Positions 1 through 8,803 are shown, counted from the stretch's first letter. The stretch is DNA of 37,370 nucleotides from Lysobacterales bacterium (GCA_015655335.1 JAATFF010000147.1:1-37370), one strand, 5' to 3'. Translations and numbers: made by a program. The notes: generated from the letters alone by a model not told the origin.

Positions 1-102
1 CAACGCAAGACGCCCACACAAGTCACCTGCGCACACTGTCAAAGATCAATCACTTGCGACCGATTTCTCGAACCGCCCCGAAGACCTTTCGTCCCGGGTG
101 AG
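1..102 (-). other. rRNA operon leader (5' part of precursor rRNA)
   Basis: Read on the minus strand, the sequence downstream of the promoter at 109-136 looks like the leader of a ribosomal RNA operon. It has a boxA-like element at 35-48 followed by a boxC-like GTGTGGGC segment (complement of 12-22). No open frame here looks like a gene. The 16S rRNA gene itself would start beyond position 1, outside the window. tyrS next to an rRNA operon is an arrangement I associate with Xanthomonadales, but the rRNA gene is not visible, so this is inference from the leader motifs. Confidence 0.65.
35..48 (-). promoter_or_regulatory. boxA-like antitermination element of the rrn leader
   Basis: The minus strand reads TGATCTTTGACAGT, which matches 11 of 14 positions of the Escherichia coli rrn boxA (TGCTCTTTAACAAT). 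Known boxA RNA binds NusB/NusE and makes rRNA transcription resistant to Rho. It sits about 55-65 bases after the predicted transcription start, as in other rrn leaders. Confidence 0.65.
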
Positions 103-108
103 CCGCCC

Positions 109-136
109 ATTCTACATCCCTTCATGCTTCCGTCAA
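109..136 (-). promoter_or_regulatory. Strong sigma-70 promoter, probably rrn P1
   Basis: On the minus strand there is a TTGACG -35 box (136-131), a 16-bp spacer and a TAGAAT -10 box (114-109), followed by a G+C-rich discriminator. A 16-bp spacer with a G+C-rich discriminator is typical of stringently controlled rRNA promoters. Transcription would start near 102 and run out of the window. An A-rich stretch further upstream (complement of 243-257) could help activation, but it lies far from the -35 box. Confidence 0.7.
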
Positions 137-302
137 CACCCTTGGCGATGTGTTTTTGCCGGGGAAGTTGCCGTGCGAAAGGCTGCAGCGGCGGGGTGGC
201 GAATACTAGGGACGGCCTGCCTTTTTGGCAAGCGATTTTGTGAAATTTTTTTCGTCCCGACGCTAAGCGTTTGTTCTCGCTGCATCTCGTGATGCGCTCA
301 TG

Positions 303-332
303 TGCGCGCGACGATCACGGTTGTCGCGCGCA
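303..332 (-). terminator. Hairpin directly after tyrS
   Basis: A perfect 10-bp inverted repeat (303-312 with 323-332, core GCGCGCGAC/GTCGCGCGC) begins two bases after the tyrS stop codon. There is no U-tract after it on the minus strand, so it is either a weak terminator or an mRNA 3'-end stabiliser that separates tyrS from the rRNA promoter. Confidence 0.45.
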
Positions 333-334
333 AC

Positions 335-1546
335 TCAAGCTTCAGTCAGCAACACCCGTGCGAAATTGCGCTTACCCACCTGCAGCACCGCTTCAAATCC
401 CGGCGCGAAGATACGCTGCGCGTCTTCGACAACCTCGGCATCAATACGCACTGCACGCTCTTTGAGTTTGCGATTCGCCTCCGAGTTGCTGGCGGTCAAA
501 CCGGCCGCCGTCAACAGTGCAGGGAGGCGCAGCCCATCAACCGGAACCGCGATCTCGGTCAGCGGCAGCAGACTGGTATCGCCCTCGCCGCGCACGACGG
601 CATGCCAGCCGGCGATAGCCTGCTCAGCCGCCGCCGCATCGTGGAAACGGGTGGCCAGCTCGCGCGCGAGGCGCAGCTTGGCGTCACGCGGATTGAGCAC
701 GCCGCTCTCCACGTCACGCTTCATACGGCCCAGCTCATCGAGCGAGACCTCGAAACTGAGCAATTCGAACCAGCGCCACATCGGTTCATCGCCGATCTTC
801 AACGTCTTGGTGACAATATCGATGGCCGGCTCGTTGATACCGATGTAGTTGCCCAGCGATTTGGACATCTTGTTGACGCCGTCCAGGCCTTCGAGCAACG
901 GCATCGTGAGTACGATCTGCGGCGGTTGGCCGTGGTGCTCTTGCAGTCCACGCCCCATCAGCAGGTTGAACTTCTGGTCGGTGCCGCCAAGCTCGACATC
1001 GCACTTGAGCGCGACGGAGTCGTAACCCTGCACAAGCGGGTACAGGAACTCATGAATGGCGATCGATTGCTGGGCGGCATAGCGCTTGGCGAAGTCGTCG
1101 CGCTCGAGCATGCGCGCCACGGTATGTTGCGCCGCGAGCTTGATCATGTCCGCCGCCGTCATCTGACCGAACCATTCCGAGTTAAAGCGCAGCTCGGTCT
1201 TCTCGCGATCCAACACTTTGAAGACCTGCTCGGCGTAGGTCTCCGCATTGGCCAGCACATCCTCGCGGGTGAGCGGCTTGCGTGTGACGTTTTTACCGGT
1301 GGGATCGCCAATCATGCCCGTGAAGTCGCCGATCAAGAAAATCGCCTGATGTCCCAGATCCTGGAACTGGCGCATTTTGTTGAGCAATACGGTATGGCCC
1401 AGGTGCAAATCCGGCGCCGTTGGATCGAAGCCAGCCTTGATGCGCACGGGCCGCCCCAACTTGAGGCGTTCGATCAACTCCTCTCGCTTGATGATTTCGT
1501 CGGCGCCGCGCGCGATGGTGGCTAGCGCCTGCTCAAGCTCGTTCAT
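335..1546 (-). CDS. tyrS: Tyrosyl-tRNA synthetase
   Basis: This 403-residue class I aminoacyl-tRNA synthetase charges tRNA-Tyr in the cytoplasm. The HIGH motif is HLGH at residues 48-51 inside [10 protein letters not shown]. The second signature is KMSKS at 226-230, the form found in TyrZ-type enzymes such as that of Pseudomonas rather than the KFGKT form of E. coli TyrS. The last ~60 residues have the character of an S4 RNA-binding domain and end in [13 protein letters not shown] sequence. The ATG at 1546 has a GAGGG ribosome-binding site 5 bases upstream. The gene is transcribed towards the rRNA operon promoter and is divergent from the M23 peptidase gene. Confidence 0.97.
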   Translation of the reverse strand: MNELEQALATIARGADEIIKREELIERLKLGRPVRIKAGFDPTAPDLHLGHTVLLNKMRQFQDLGHQAIFLIGDFTGMIGDPTGKNVTRKPLTREDVLANAETYAEQVFKVLDREKTELRFNSEWFGQMTAADMIKLAAQHTVARMLERDDFAKRYAAQQSIAIHEFLYPLVQGYDSVALKCDVELGGTDQKFNLLMGRGLQEHHGQPPQIVLTMPLLEGLDGVNKMSKSLGNYIGINEPAIDIVTKTLKIGDEPMWRWFELLSFEVSLDELGRMKRDVESGVLNPRDAKLRLARELATRFHDAAAAEQAIAGWHAVVRGEGDTSLLPLTEIAVPVDGLRLPALLTAAGLTASNSEANRKLKERAVRIDAEVVEDAQRIFAPGFEAVLQVGKRNFARVLLTEA

Positions 1547-1657
1547 GTAACCCTCGTAATTTAGTTGCTTAAGCAGCCAATAGAGTGACGGCTGCTGTGA
1601 ATGGCGTTAATTGTGCGTTAACCGGAAACATCGCGCAAACCCTTGATGGAAAAGGCA

Positions 1658-1687
1658 TTGACGCCCTTTGCACAAGGTCGTTATGGT
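1658..1687 (+). promoter_or_regulatory. Possible sigma-70 promoter of the M23 peptidase-anmK operon
   Basis: TTGACG at 1658-1663 and TATGGT at 1682-1687 are separated by 18 bp, about 75 bases before the peptidase start codon. The -35 box matches 5 of 6 positions and the -10 box is weaker. Position and spacing are reasonable, but this rests on consensus matching alone. Confidence 0.35.
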
Positions 1688-1760
1688 ACGCGGCAATTGA
1701 TACTTTGTACCGCGGCGGGGGCGGGTACGTGATGAATAAGAAGAATAAGGTCAACTAGCG

Positions 1761-3206
1761 ATGGCAGACGGCAAGCAAGACGCGCGCATGGCGCGCAAAC
1801 AGGCCATCCGCCGCAAGGCACAACGCCGCCACTCTCACTTCTATCAGCACTGCTCTCACTGGTCGTTCAATCGCCAGAGCGAGAGCACGCCTATTCATTG
1901 GTATCGCGAGCGCTGGATGCTCACCGCGACAGCACTGCTGATTACCGTGCTTTCCGGCTTTCTCATTCCTGCGTGGGCGACAGCGATGAAACCCGCCACC
2001 GTGGAGCCGATGGAACATACGCTTCTGACGCTGGCGCTGCCGAAGATCGAAGCACCCACACTCAAAGCGCCTGCCGTTGAAGATTGGCGCGTCGTGCAAG
2101 TGCGTCCTGGTCAAACGCTTTCGGATATCTTCCAGAGCCAAGGTTTGAGCCTGACTGATCTGCAACACGTGGTGGATAGCGCCGGCGACGCCAAGACCGC
2201 GCTGCATAATATCCATCCCGGACAGGAGTTCGATTTCCTGATCGGCCGCAGCGGCAGTCTTGAAGGCATTCGTTTCGACAAAGATGAAGCCACACGCGCC
2301 ATCATTCGCCTCGATAGCGCTGCGCCGAATGTAGCGACGGTTGCGCGCACCGTAGAAACGCGCGAGCAAGTGGCGCACGGCGTCATCCAGGATTCGCTGT
2401 TCGCCGCCGCTGCTAAAGCGGGCATGAGCAACGCGATGGTGATCAAACTCGCCGACCTGTTTAAGTATGACGTCGACTTCGTGCAGGATCTTCGCGTCGG
2501 CGACAGTTTCACCGTGGTCTACGACAACGTCTATCGCGATGGTGCCTACTTGCATGAAGGCGACATCGTTGCCGCGGAATTCGTCAACCAGGGGCATCGT
2601 TACACCGCGTATCGCTTTAAGCGTTCCGACGGCAGCGAAGGCTGGTTCAGCGAAGATGGCCGTCCGATTCAAAAATCCTTCCTGCGCATTCCGGTGGATT
2701 TCACGCGCATCTCTTCGCCCTTCAGCGCAGCCCGCATGCATCCGATTCTCGGCTTGATGCGCGCGCATAAAGGTGTGGATTACGCCGCTCCCACCGGCAC
2801 GCCGATTCACGCAGCGGGCGACGGTGTCATCAAGTTCCGCGGTTGGATGAATGGTTACGGCAATTTCGTCATCATCCAGCACAACTCGCAAATCAGCACG
2901 GCTTACGGTCACATGTCCCGCTTCGCTACGGAACGCGTGGGTCAACATGTACGGCAGGGCGATGTCATCGGCTACGTCGGCATGACCGGCCTGGCAACCG
3001 GCCCGCACCTGCATTACGAATTCCGCGTGGATGGTGTGCAGCGCAATCCGCAGACGGTTACGTTGCCGAAGCCGGAGCCGCTACCGGGAGTCCAGATGGC
3101 GCAGTTCGAAAGCACGGTGGTAAAACCGCAGCTGGCGCGTCTGATGGAAATCGACAACAACTACAAACTCGCGCGCGCCGAATCCACCAAGCGCAGCGAC
3201 GACTGA
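1761..3206 (+). CDS. Membrane-anchored M23 (LytM) peptidoglycan endopeptidase
   Basis: This 481-residue protein has a basic cytoplasmic N terminus and one membrane anchor (about residues 50-70). A LysM/OapA-like segment follows (about 102-150, starting VRPGQTLSDIF), then a second Csd3/MepM-type domain (about 205-300) and a C-terminal LytM peptidase domain (about 315-440). The zinc ligands and catalytic residues of the family are present: H336 and D340 in HKGVDY, H384 in YGHMS, and H416/H418 in GPHLHYEF. The family cuts peptide cross-links of peptidoglycan in the periplasm to let the wall expand (E. coli MepM is the model). The start ATG follows an AAGG ten bases upstream. anmK begins 8 bp after the stop, so the pair is probably co-transcribed and links wall opening with fragment recycling. 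Confidence 0.9.
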   Translation: MADGKQDARMARKQAIRRKAQRRHSHFYQHCSHWSFNRQSESTPIHWYRERWMLTATALLITVLSGFLIPAWATAMKPATVEPMEHTLLTLALPKIEAPTLKAPAVEDWRVVQVRPGQTLSDIFQSQGLSLTDLQHVVDSAGDAKTALHNIHPGQEFDFLIGRSGSLEGIRFDKDEATRAIIRLDSAAPNVATVARTVETREQVAHGVIQDSLFAAAAKAGMSNAMVIKLADLFKYDVDFVQDLRVGDSFTVVYDNVYRDGAYLHEGDIVAAEFVNQGHRYTAYRFKRSDGSEGWFSEDGRPIQKSFLRIPVDFTRISSPFSAARMHPILGLMRAHKGVDYAAPTGTPIHAAGDGVIKFRGWMNGYGNFVIIQHNSQISTAYGHMSRFATERVGQHVRQGDVIGYVGMTGLATGPHLHYEFRVDGVQRNPQTVTLPKPEPLPGVQMAQFESTVVKPQLARLMEIDNNYKLARAESTKRSDD

Positions 3207-3214
3207 GCCGCCGC

Positions 3215-4342
3215 GTGAATGACGCGTCGGCGCTTTATATCGGCCTGATCTCCGGCACCAGCACCGACGGCATCGATGCCGCGCTGGTGCGTTTTGAGCA
3301 AAACGTTCCCCGGCTCGTGCATGCGCTGACGCATCCCTGGCCGGAAGCGCTGCGCGCGCAGATCCTGCAGGTCGCTCAAGACGAAACAAAACTTGACCTG
3401 GATGCCTACGGGCGTCTCGATGTCGCCATCGGTCAGATTTTCGCTGACGCCGTGCACGAATTGCTGGAGCAAAGCGGAACGTCAGTAACATCGGTGCGCG
3501 CCGTCGGCTCGCACGGTCAGACGATTCGTCATCGACCCATTGGTGAGCGTCCTTTTACACTGCAGATCGGCGACGCCAGTGTGATCGCCGAACGCAGCCA
3601 CATCGACGTCGTGGCAGATTTTCGCCGCGCTGACGTGGCGGCCGGTGGCCAAGGCGCGCCGCTTCTGCCTGCTGTGCATGCGATGTTGTTGGCACAACCT
3701 GGCCGCACGCGTGTCGTGCTCAATCTTGGCGGTATCGCCAACATCACCGTGCTGTCGGCCGACGGTCGTGTTTCCGGATTCGATACGGGACCCGCGAACG
3801 GCCTGCTCGATGCATGGTGCTTACGGCATCGTGGCGAAGCCTTTGATCGTGATGGCGCATTTGCGCAAAGCGGACGCGTCGATGAAACGCTGCTCGCGAA
3901 CCTGCTGGACGATCCGTACTTTGCGCTATCGCCACCCAAAAGCACGGGACGCGAACACTTTCACCTGGGCTGGCTGGATGCTCGGTTGCAACTCGTATCG
4001 CCGTCGGCTGCCGACGTCCAAGCCACGTTGCTGGAACTCACGGCGAGAAGCGTCGCCAACGCGATCACGCAACATGCCGGCGATGCAGCCGATGTGCTTC
4101 TTTGCGGCGGTGGCGTGCGTAACGCAGTGCTCGTTCGTCGGCTACGCGAGTTGCTGCAGCCGCGCGAGCTGAGCAGCACGGCCGCCTATGGTGTTGATCC
4201 GGATTATCTGGAGGCCACCGCGTTTGCGTGGCTCGCCCGGCAACGCCTGCTTGGGTTGCCCGGAAATCTGCCCGCTGTCACCGGCGCGCAGGGATTTCGC
4301 GTACTGGGCGCCATCTATGCGGCGCCGCGCGCGCCAGACTAA
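3215..4342 (+). CDS. anmK: Anhydro-N-acetylmuramic acid kinase
   Basis: AnmK hydrates and phosphorylates 1,6-anhydro-MurNAc to MurNAc-6-phosphate in cytoplasmic peptidoglycan recycling. The frame stays open upstream into the peptidase gene, but the conserved protein begins at the GTG at 3215, where YIGLISGTSTDGIDAAL starts soon after. This gives 375 residues, close to the ~370 of known AnmK. Other family signatures are SHGQTIRH, NLGGIANIT and DTGPANGLLDAW, and a C-terminal CGGGVRNAVL. The gene lies 8 bp after the M23 peptidase gene, without a strong ribosome-binding site, which suggests translational coupling. Its stop codon abuts the stop codon of the convergent ribbon-helix-helix gene. Confidence 0.95.
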   Translation: MNDASALYIGLISGTSTDGIDAALVRFEQNVPRLVHALTHPWPEALRAQILQVAQDETKLDLDAYGRLDVAIGQIFADAVHELLEQSGTSVTSVRAVGSHGQTIRHRPIGERPFTLQIGDASVIAERSHIDVVADFRRADVAAGGQGAPLLPAVHAMLLAQPGRTRVVLNLGGIANITVLSADGRVSGFDTGPANGLLDAWCLRHRGEAFDRDGAFAQSGRVDETLLANLLDDPYFALSPPKSTGREHFHLGWLDARLQLVSPSAADVQATLLELTARSVANAITQHAGDAADVLLCGGGVRNAVLVRRLRELLQPRELSSTAAYGVDPDYLEATAFAWLARQRLLGLPGNLPAVTGAQGFRVLGAIYAAPRAPD

Positions 4343-4648
4343 TCAGTCGAGCAATTCGCTTACTTTGCCATTCACGGGTGCCAGTTGTTCGGACCGCGCG
4401 ATCGTCAGTGCCTGCATCGCCTCCTGGAACGCCGCCTGCTCGCTTGCGTCCCACTGTCCACCCGGCACGGCAAGCTCGCACGATTCACGCGCGTTCTCAG
4501 CCAGAAGGCCACCGCTTTCGGACACGCCTAGACCATGCCGCAGCGCTTGTAGCACTACATCGTTGGTCGACCACTGACGCTCTTTGGCGAGCACTTTGAT
4601 GCGCTCAGCCATCAGTCGATCGATGTGACGAATCATGATATCCGGCAT
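4343..4648 (-). CDS. Ribbon-helix-helix-type small protein, possible DNA-binding or antitoxin-like
   Basis: The protein has 101 residues from the ATG at 4648, chosen because AGGGAG lies about 9 bases upstream; an upstream extension to 4714 has no such site. The first ~42 residues (MPDIMIRHID, then a helix with AERIKVLAKER and a second with TNDVVLQALRHG) have the strand-helix-helix pattern of Arc/FitA-like ribbon-helix-helix proteins, which bind DNA as dimers. The rest is an acidic helical tail that could contact a partner. No toxin gene (PIN, RelE, VapC type) is adjacent: the neighbours are anmK and an ampG-like gene. It may be a solitary regulator. The domain assignment is by eye. Confidence 0.6.
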   Translation of the reverse strand: MPDIMIRHIDRLMAERIKVLAKERQWSTNDVVLQALRHGLGVSESGGLLAENARESCELAVPGGQWDASEQAAFQEAMQALTIARSEQLAPVNGKVSELLD

Positions 4649-4789
4649 ATGGCGTCGCTCCCTGCCATGTAGCCCCTGTGCGTCGATCCTCGCCAACCTC
4701 ACGACCGCTGGCAATCGGCATGGCGAAGATCCGTGGGCCAGTTGGCATTCGGGGTGTGAACGCGTTTGCGACAGCGAACCGGGCCGCTC

Positions 4790-6088
4790 TTAGGCAGGCA
4801 TCGGTTCGTCGTAGCGAAAGCGCCGCCACAGGCATGCAAACAACAACATCGCCGGCAGTATCGACAGCACGGTAATAACGAAATAGCCGCCGTAACCCAA
4901 CGCGGTAACAATGCCGCCCGCGAAAAAGCCGAGCACTTTACCGGGCAAGTTGACCAGCGAACTTAGCAACGCATATTGCGTCGCGGTGTGCTGGCGATTC
5001 ACCAACAAAGACAGAAACGCCACGGTTGGTGGCCCGAGCAGGCCTTCGGCAAAATTCTGCCCGGAAATAGCCGTGGTCAGCATCATCAGATTGCCGTGAT
5101 TATGAAGCAGCAACAAATACAGCAAGTTGCTGCAGCTCTCCAGCACAATGGCCACGCCCAAGGTTCGCCACGCGCCCCAACGCGCCACTGCGGCACCGCC
5201 CACAAATGCGCCCGCAATGCCGATCCAGACTCCGTAGATTTTCGTAATCGCGCCGATTTCCGTTTTGGAAAAACCCATATCGCGATAAAACGGGCTCATG
5301 ACGCCGCCGACAATTGACTGCTCAGGAACCTTGAAGAGCAGAATAAACAACAACGCAAGCACGGCGACGGCCAAACCGTAACGACGAAAGAAGTCCGTCA
5401 CTGGATCGATCACGCTTTCGTGCATAGCCTCACGCCACGACGCCGGCACAAAGCGACGCACGTCGGGCTCATGCATCGCCAGCGTGGTGACAATCGGCAC
5501 CACCATCATGACGGCCATCAGCGCGTAGACACTAGCCCATGCAATGTGATCGGCCAGGATCAGCGCCACGGCACCTGCCATCAACAGACCGAGACGATAG
5601 CCCAACGAGTACGTGGCCACTAACGCACCCTGCGCGGACGGTGGCGCTATCTCGATGCGGTAGGCATCGATAGCGATGTCCTGCGTGGCGCCCATGAACG
5701 CGACGAACAACGTTGCCGCGACGAAGGGCACCAGTTGGCGCGGAGTCAGCGCGGCCATCACCAGCAGTCCCACCAGCACGCCAAGCTGGGCAAACAGTAG
5801 CCAACCACGGCGCTGGCCCAATCGCTTGAAGAGTGGCAGTCGCCAGTGATCCAGTAAAGGCGCCCACAGGAACTTAAACGCGTAGGTCATTCCCGCGCTG
5901 GCAATCATCGTAATGTCGGTGAGCAAAATGCCGTTTTCTTTGAGCCAGAAGGCCAAGGTTCCGGCGACTAGCAAAAACGGCAATCCCGATGAAAAGCCGA
6001 GCAGACACATCGTCCACGCGGCCGGCTGCGAAAACGCACGCCAGACCGAGGGCTTATGGCTTGCAGGCGCGCTCGAATCAGTCGGCAT
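4790..6088 (-). CDS. ampG: AmpG-like muropeptide transporter (MFS)
   Basis: This polytopic inner-membrane protein (432 residues from the ATG at 6088) starts SVWRAFSQPAAWTMCLLGF and has the AmpG-type features SSGLPFLL, WAPLLDHW and ATQDIAIDAYRIE in the first half. AmpG proteins import anhydro-muropeptides from the periplasm for recycling and, where AmpR/AmpC exist, affect beta-lactamase induction. About 12 hydrophobic segments are visible. The chosen start overlaps the end of the exonuclease III gene by 11 bp; a start at 6109 is also open. With anmK and the M23 peptidase close by, it forms a cell-wall turnover neighbourhood. The symbol is by family; a paralogue of the AmpG group is possible. 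Confidence 0.82.
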   Translation of the reverse strand: MPTDSSAPASHKPSVWRAFSQPAAWTMCLLGFSSGLPFLLVAGTLAFWLKENGILLTDITMIASAGMTYAFKFLWAPLLDHWRLPLFKRLGQRRGWLLFAQLGVLVGLLVMAALTPRQLVPFVAATLFVAFMGATQDIAIDAYRIEIAPPSAQGALVATYSLGYRLGLLMAGAVALILADHIAWASVYALMAVMMVVPIVTTLAMHEPDVRRFVPASWREAMHESVIDPVTDFFRRYGLAVAVLALLFILLFKVPEQSIVGGVMSPFYRDMGFSKTEIGAITKIYGVWIGIAGAFVGGAAVARWGAWRTLGVAIVLESCSNLLYLLLLHNHGNLMMLTTAISGQNFAEGLLGPPTVAFLSLLVNRQHTATQYALLSSLVNLPGKVLGFFAGGIVTALGYGGYFVITVLSILPAMLLFACLWRRFRYDEPMPA

Positions 6089-6848
6089 AATCGACTGTAT
6101 ACGGCGCATGATCGGAGAAGCGCTCGTCGCGATAAATCGAACAGTGCTTGAGGCGCTCGCGCAACGAAGGTGTCACCACTTGGTAGTCGATGCGCCAACC
6201 CACGTTGTTTTCGCGCGCGCGGCCGCGGTTGGACCACCAGGTGTATTCCACCGCATCGGGCTTGAGCGCGCGGAAACTATCGACCCAGCCGCGCTGCTTG
6301 AACAACAGATCAAGCCATGCGCGCTCTTCGGGCAAGCAGCCGGAATTCTTCTGGTTGGAACTCCAGTTTTTGATGTCGTCCTTGGTGTGCACGATGTTCC
6401 AGTCACCGCAAATCACATAATCGCGCTTGCTCTTGAGCCATTTGTCGAAAATGGGCGTGATCCATTCCATCGCCTTGAACTTAAATTGCTGGCGCTCGTC
6501 GCCCGACGAGCCCGACGGCACATACAGCGACACCACACTGAGATTGCCGAAGCGCGCCTCGATATAGCGCCCCTCGTTGTCGAATTCATCCCAGCCCAAC
6601 TCGGTCAGCACTTTGTCGGGCTTCTGCTTGGCGTAAATGGCGACGCCGCTATAGCCCTTTTTGCTAGTGGCGTCGCGGTAAAAACAGTGGTGTCCGTCGG
6701 GGCGAAACATGGGATCGGTGAGCTGATCTTCTTGCGCCTTCGTTTCCTGCAGACAAACCACATCCGCGTGCTGCTTGCGCAGCCATTCGAACACGCCTTT
6801 ATTGGCGGCGGAGCGAATCCCGTTGGCGTTGAGGCTGATAATGCGCAT
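6078..6848 (-). CDS. xth: Exodeoxyribonuclease III / AP endonuclease
   Basis: This 256-residue enzyme of the endonuclease/exonuclease/phosphatase fold acts at abasic sites and on 3' blocked ends in base excision repair. Recognisable active-site residues are N7 in LNANGIR, E35 in LQETKAQ, Y109, D149/N151 in CGDWN and the terminal SDHAP with H247. The ATG at 6848 is preceded closely by AGGAAGG. The C-terminal codons overlap the start of the ampG-like gene, so the two are probably one transcript. The gene is divergent from the GNAT gene, with only 23 bp between start codons, so their promoters must overlap. Confidence 0.95.
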   Translation of the reverse strand: MRIISLNANGIRSAANKGVFEWLRKQHADVVCLQETKAQEDQLTDPMFRPDGHHCFYRDATSKKGYSGVAIYAKQKPDKVLTELGWDEFDNEGRYIEARFGNLSVVSLYVPSGSSGDERQQFKFKAMEWITPIFDKWLKSKRDYVICGDWNIVHTKDDIKNWSSNQKNSGCLPEERAWLDLLFKQRGWVDSFRALKPDAVEYTWWSNRGRARENNVGWRIDYQVVTPSLRERLKHCSIYRDERFSDHAPYTVDYAD

Positions 6849-6871
6849 GGGCCTTCCTCGTGTGATACGCC

Positions 6872-7378
6872 ATGATAGCAACCATGCATGAGCTGCCCGC
6901 CATCCGCGTTATACCTGCCACGTCCGAATGGCGCTCCGCCTTGCTGTCGCTGCGCGTGACGCCGCCGCAGCGTGATTTCGTGAGCGATATCGCGCCCTCT
7001 CTGGCCGATGCCGACAACTGTCCCGGCAGCACGCCCATGGCGATCCTGCGCAACGACGAACCCGTGGGTTACTACCGCATCGAGGCAAACGCAGGCAGCG
7101 TGGTCGCATGCGATTTCGACCGGCCAGCACTGGGACTGCGATCGTTCTTCATCGACCACCGGTGGCAAGGACAGGGTTTGGCGTCGCAAGCACTCGCAGC
7201 ACTTATCGACGACCTTGCCATACGCCATCCTGAAGCGCGGTTGCTGGTGTTGCTGGTGAACTGCCGCAATCTCGGTGCGCTACGCCTGTACCTTCGTGCG
7301 CACTTCGTCGACACCGGCGAGCTGTACCATGGCGGGCGTTCCGGGCCGCAACATCTACTGTGGCGCGCCCTGCCCTGA
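6872..7378 (+). CDS. GNAT-family N-acetyltransferase
   Basis: This 168-residue protein has the acetyl-CoA binding motif A near residues 91-108 ([18 protein letters not shown], core RWQGQGLA at 97-104). The C-terminal half, with [17 protein letters not shown], matches the N..A...Y region of GNAT folds. The family moves an acetyl group to an amine; the substrate here cannot be told. ATGs at 6872 and 6884 are both possible and neither has a clear ribosome-binding site. pyrE begins 25 bp downstream on the same strand. Confidence 0.8.
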   Translation: MIATMHELPAIRVIPATSEWRSALLSLRVTPPQRDFVSDIAPSLADADNCPGSTPMAILRNDEPVGYYRIEANAGSVVACDFDRPALGLRSFFIDHRWQGQGLASQALAALIDDLAIRHPEARLLVLLVNCRNLGALRLYLRAHFVDTGELYHGGRSGPQHLLWRALP

Positions 7379-7403
7379 TTTTCGACCATCGCGAGAACTT
7401 ACC

Positions 7404-8051
7404 GTGCACGATTACCAACGCGACTTCATCGAACTTACCCTACAGCGCGATGTGCTGCGTTTCGGCGAATTCACGCTCAAGTCCGGCCGTCTGAGTCCCT
7501 ACTTTTTCAACATGGGGCGCGTCGACTCGGGCGCGGCGCTAGCGCGCCTGGGGCGTGCCTACGCCGCCGCCGTCGTGAACTCGGGGCTGGAGGTGGGCAT
7601 GTTGTTCGGCCCTGCCTACAAGGGCATTGCGCTGGCCGCCGCGACCGCCATGGCGTTGGCCGATCAGCATGGCCGCGACCTTCCCTGGGCCTACAACCGC
7701 AAGGAAGCGAAGGATCACGGCGAGGGTGGCGTATTGGTGGGCGCCCCACTCAAAGGACGGGTGCTGATCGTCGACGATGTGATGACCGCCGGCACCGCCG
7801 TGCGCGAATCCTTGAGCTTGATTCGTGCGCAAGGCGCCGTCCCCGCCGGTGTGCTGATTGCGCTGGATCGCCAAGAACGCGGCCAGGGCGAACTTTCCGC
7901 CGCGCAGGAAGTGCAACGCGATTACGGCATTCCGGTGGTGGCTATCACGGGGTTCAACGATGTGCTGGCATACGCTGGCGAGCGTCCGGATCTGGCGTCT
8001 GAGCACGAGCGCCTGCTTGCCTATCGCGAACGCTACGGCGTGCAGGGCTAA
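7404..8051 (+). CDS. pyrE: Orotate phosphoribosyltransferase
   Basis: PyrE joins orotate to PRPP to make orotidine monophosphate, the fifth step of pyrimidine synthesis. From the GTG at 7404 the protein is 215 residues (the E. coli enzyme has 213) and starts [10 protein letters not shown]. It contains [14 protein letters not shown] near the N terminus, FGPAYKGI (68-75), the flexible catalytic loop [11 protein letters not shown] (99-109) and the PRPP motif [11 protein letters not shown] (120-130). The open frame extends upstream inside the GNAT gene, but the family alignment supports the GTG start. Confidence 0.96.
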   Translation: MHDYQRDFIELTLQRDVLRFGEFTLKSGRLSPYFFNMGRVDSGAALARLGRAYAAAVVNSGLEVGMLFGPAYKGIALAAATAMALADQHGRDLPWAYNRKEAKDHGEGGVLVGAPLKGRVLIVDDVMTAGTAVRESLSLIRAQGAVPAGVLIALDRQERGQGELSAAQEVQRDYGIPVVAITGFNDVLAYAGERPDLASEHERLLAYRERYGVQG

Positions 8052-8146
8052 GCGGGCGCCCTTGTAGTGAATTCAATCACGCTGACGCATACCTGCAATC
8101 CAGTTGCTCGCAACCGCTGGCTATACTGAACCGAGGAGGGGGGACC

Positions 8147-8800
8147 ATGCATCGATCTGTACTCATCACGTCCATTGCCCTGTCGCTCGGCTTAGCGGGG
8201 ACGGCGGCGGCCTGGCAGGGCAGTAGCACGGGCGTCCATTACCGTTGGGTAGACGGCAGCGGTTTGCCTCATTTCAGCGACAGCCTCACCGATGACGCGG
8301 TGAAATATGGCTACGACATTATCAACAAGGAAGGATTGGTCGTTACCCACGTCGGACGGCAACTGTCGCCCGCCGAACGCGTTGCCGCCCAGAAGCAGGC
8401 AGCGGAAGAAGCGGCTCAGCAGCGCGCCATCGAGGAGCGAAAGCGCACCGATATGCAATTGCTGAACACGTATCCCGACGAAGACGCATTGAAGGCCCAG
8501 CAGCAGCAGGTGCTGGAAAGCCTCGACGAGCAGATGGCTACCACTCGCGTCAATCTGCACAGCCAGGATGGCGCGTTGACCGATCTTCTGAGCCGCGCCG
8601 CCGACGCTGAGCGCGCCAAGCAGCCGGTGCCGAAATTTCTTGTCGACCAGATCGCGACGCAGCGCAACGTGGTCGCCAACGAGCGCGCACTGCTTGAACG
8701 GCAGAAGGCAAACCGGGATGCAATGGTGCAACAGCAAGCGCAAGAATTGCTGCATTACCGCGATCTGAGAGCCGCTGAGAAGGCCGATCGGGGTTACTGA
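8147..8800 (+). CDS. Exported DUF4124-domain coiled-coil protein
   Basis: The 217-residue protein has a signal peptide (residues 1-22, ending GTAAAW). A short DUF4124-like segment follows (about 30-50, HYRWVDGSGLPHFSD), then a long charged helix (about 65-215) rich in Q, E, R and K that should form a coiled coil. DUF4124 segments are common at the N terminus of periplasmic proteins of gamma- and betaproteobacteria; no biochemical role is known to me. The start has a very strong, G-rich ribosome-binding site (GAGGAGGGGGGACC directly before the ATG) and a TATACT -10-like box at 8122-8127 without a clear -35 box. It is a monocistron convergent with algC. Confidence 0.8.
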   Translation: MHRSVLITSIALSLGLAGTAAAWQGSSTGVHYRWVDGSGLPHFSDSLTDDAVKYGYDIINKEGLVVTHVGRQLSPAERVAAQKQAAEEAAQQRAIEERKRTDMQLLNTYPDEDALKAQQQQVLESLDEQMATTRVNLHSQDGALTDLLSRAADAERAKQPVPKFLVDQIATQRNVVANERALLERQKANRDAMVQQQAQELLHYRDLRAAEKADRGY

Positions 8801-8803
8801 CCC

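Noticed and set aside
98..292. A 64-codon plus-strand frame in the rrn promoter region
   Set aside because: It overlaps the -35 and -10 boxes and leader of the rRNA operon and has no ribosome-binding site.
302..1525. A 407-codon plus-strand frame opposite tyrS
   Set aside because: The minus strand encodes tyrosyl-tRNA synthetase with HLGH and KMSKS; the plus frame shows no domain.
1755..3014. A 419-codon minus-strand frame opposite the M23 peptidase
   Set aside because: The peptidase motifs lie on the plus strand; the minus frame lacks recognisable motifs.
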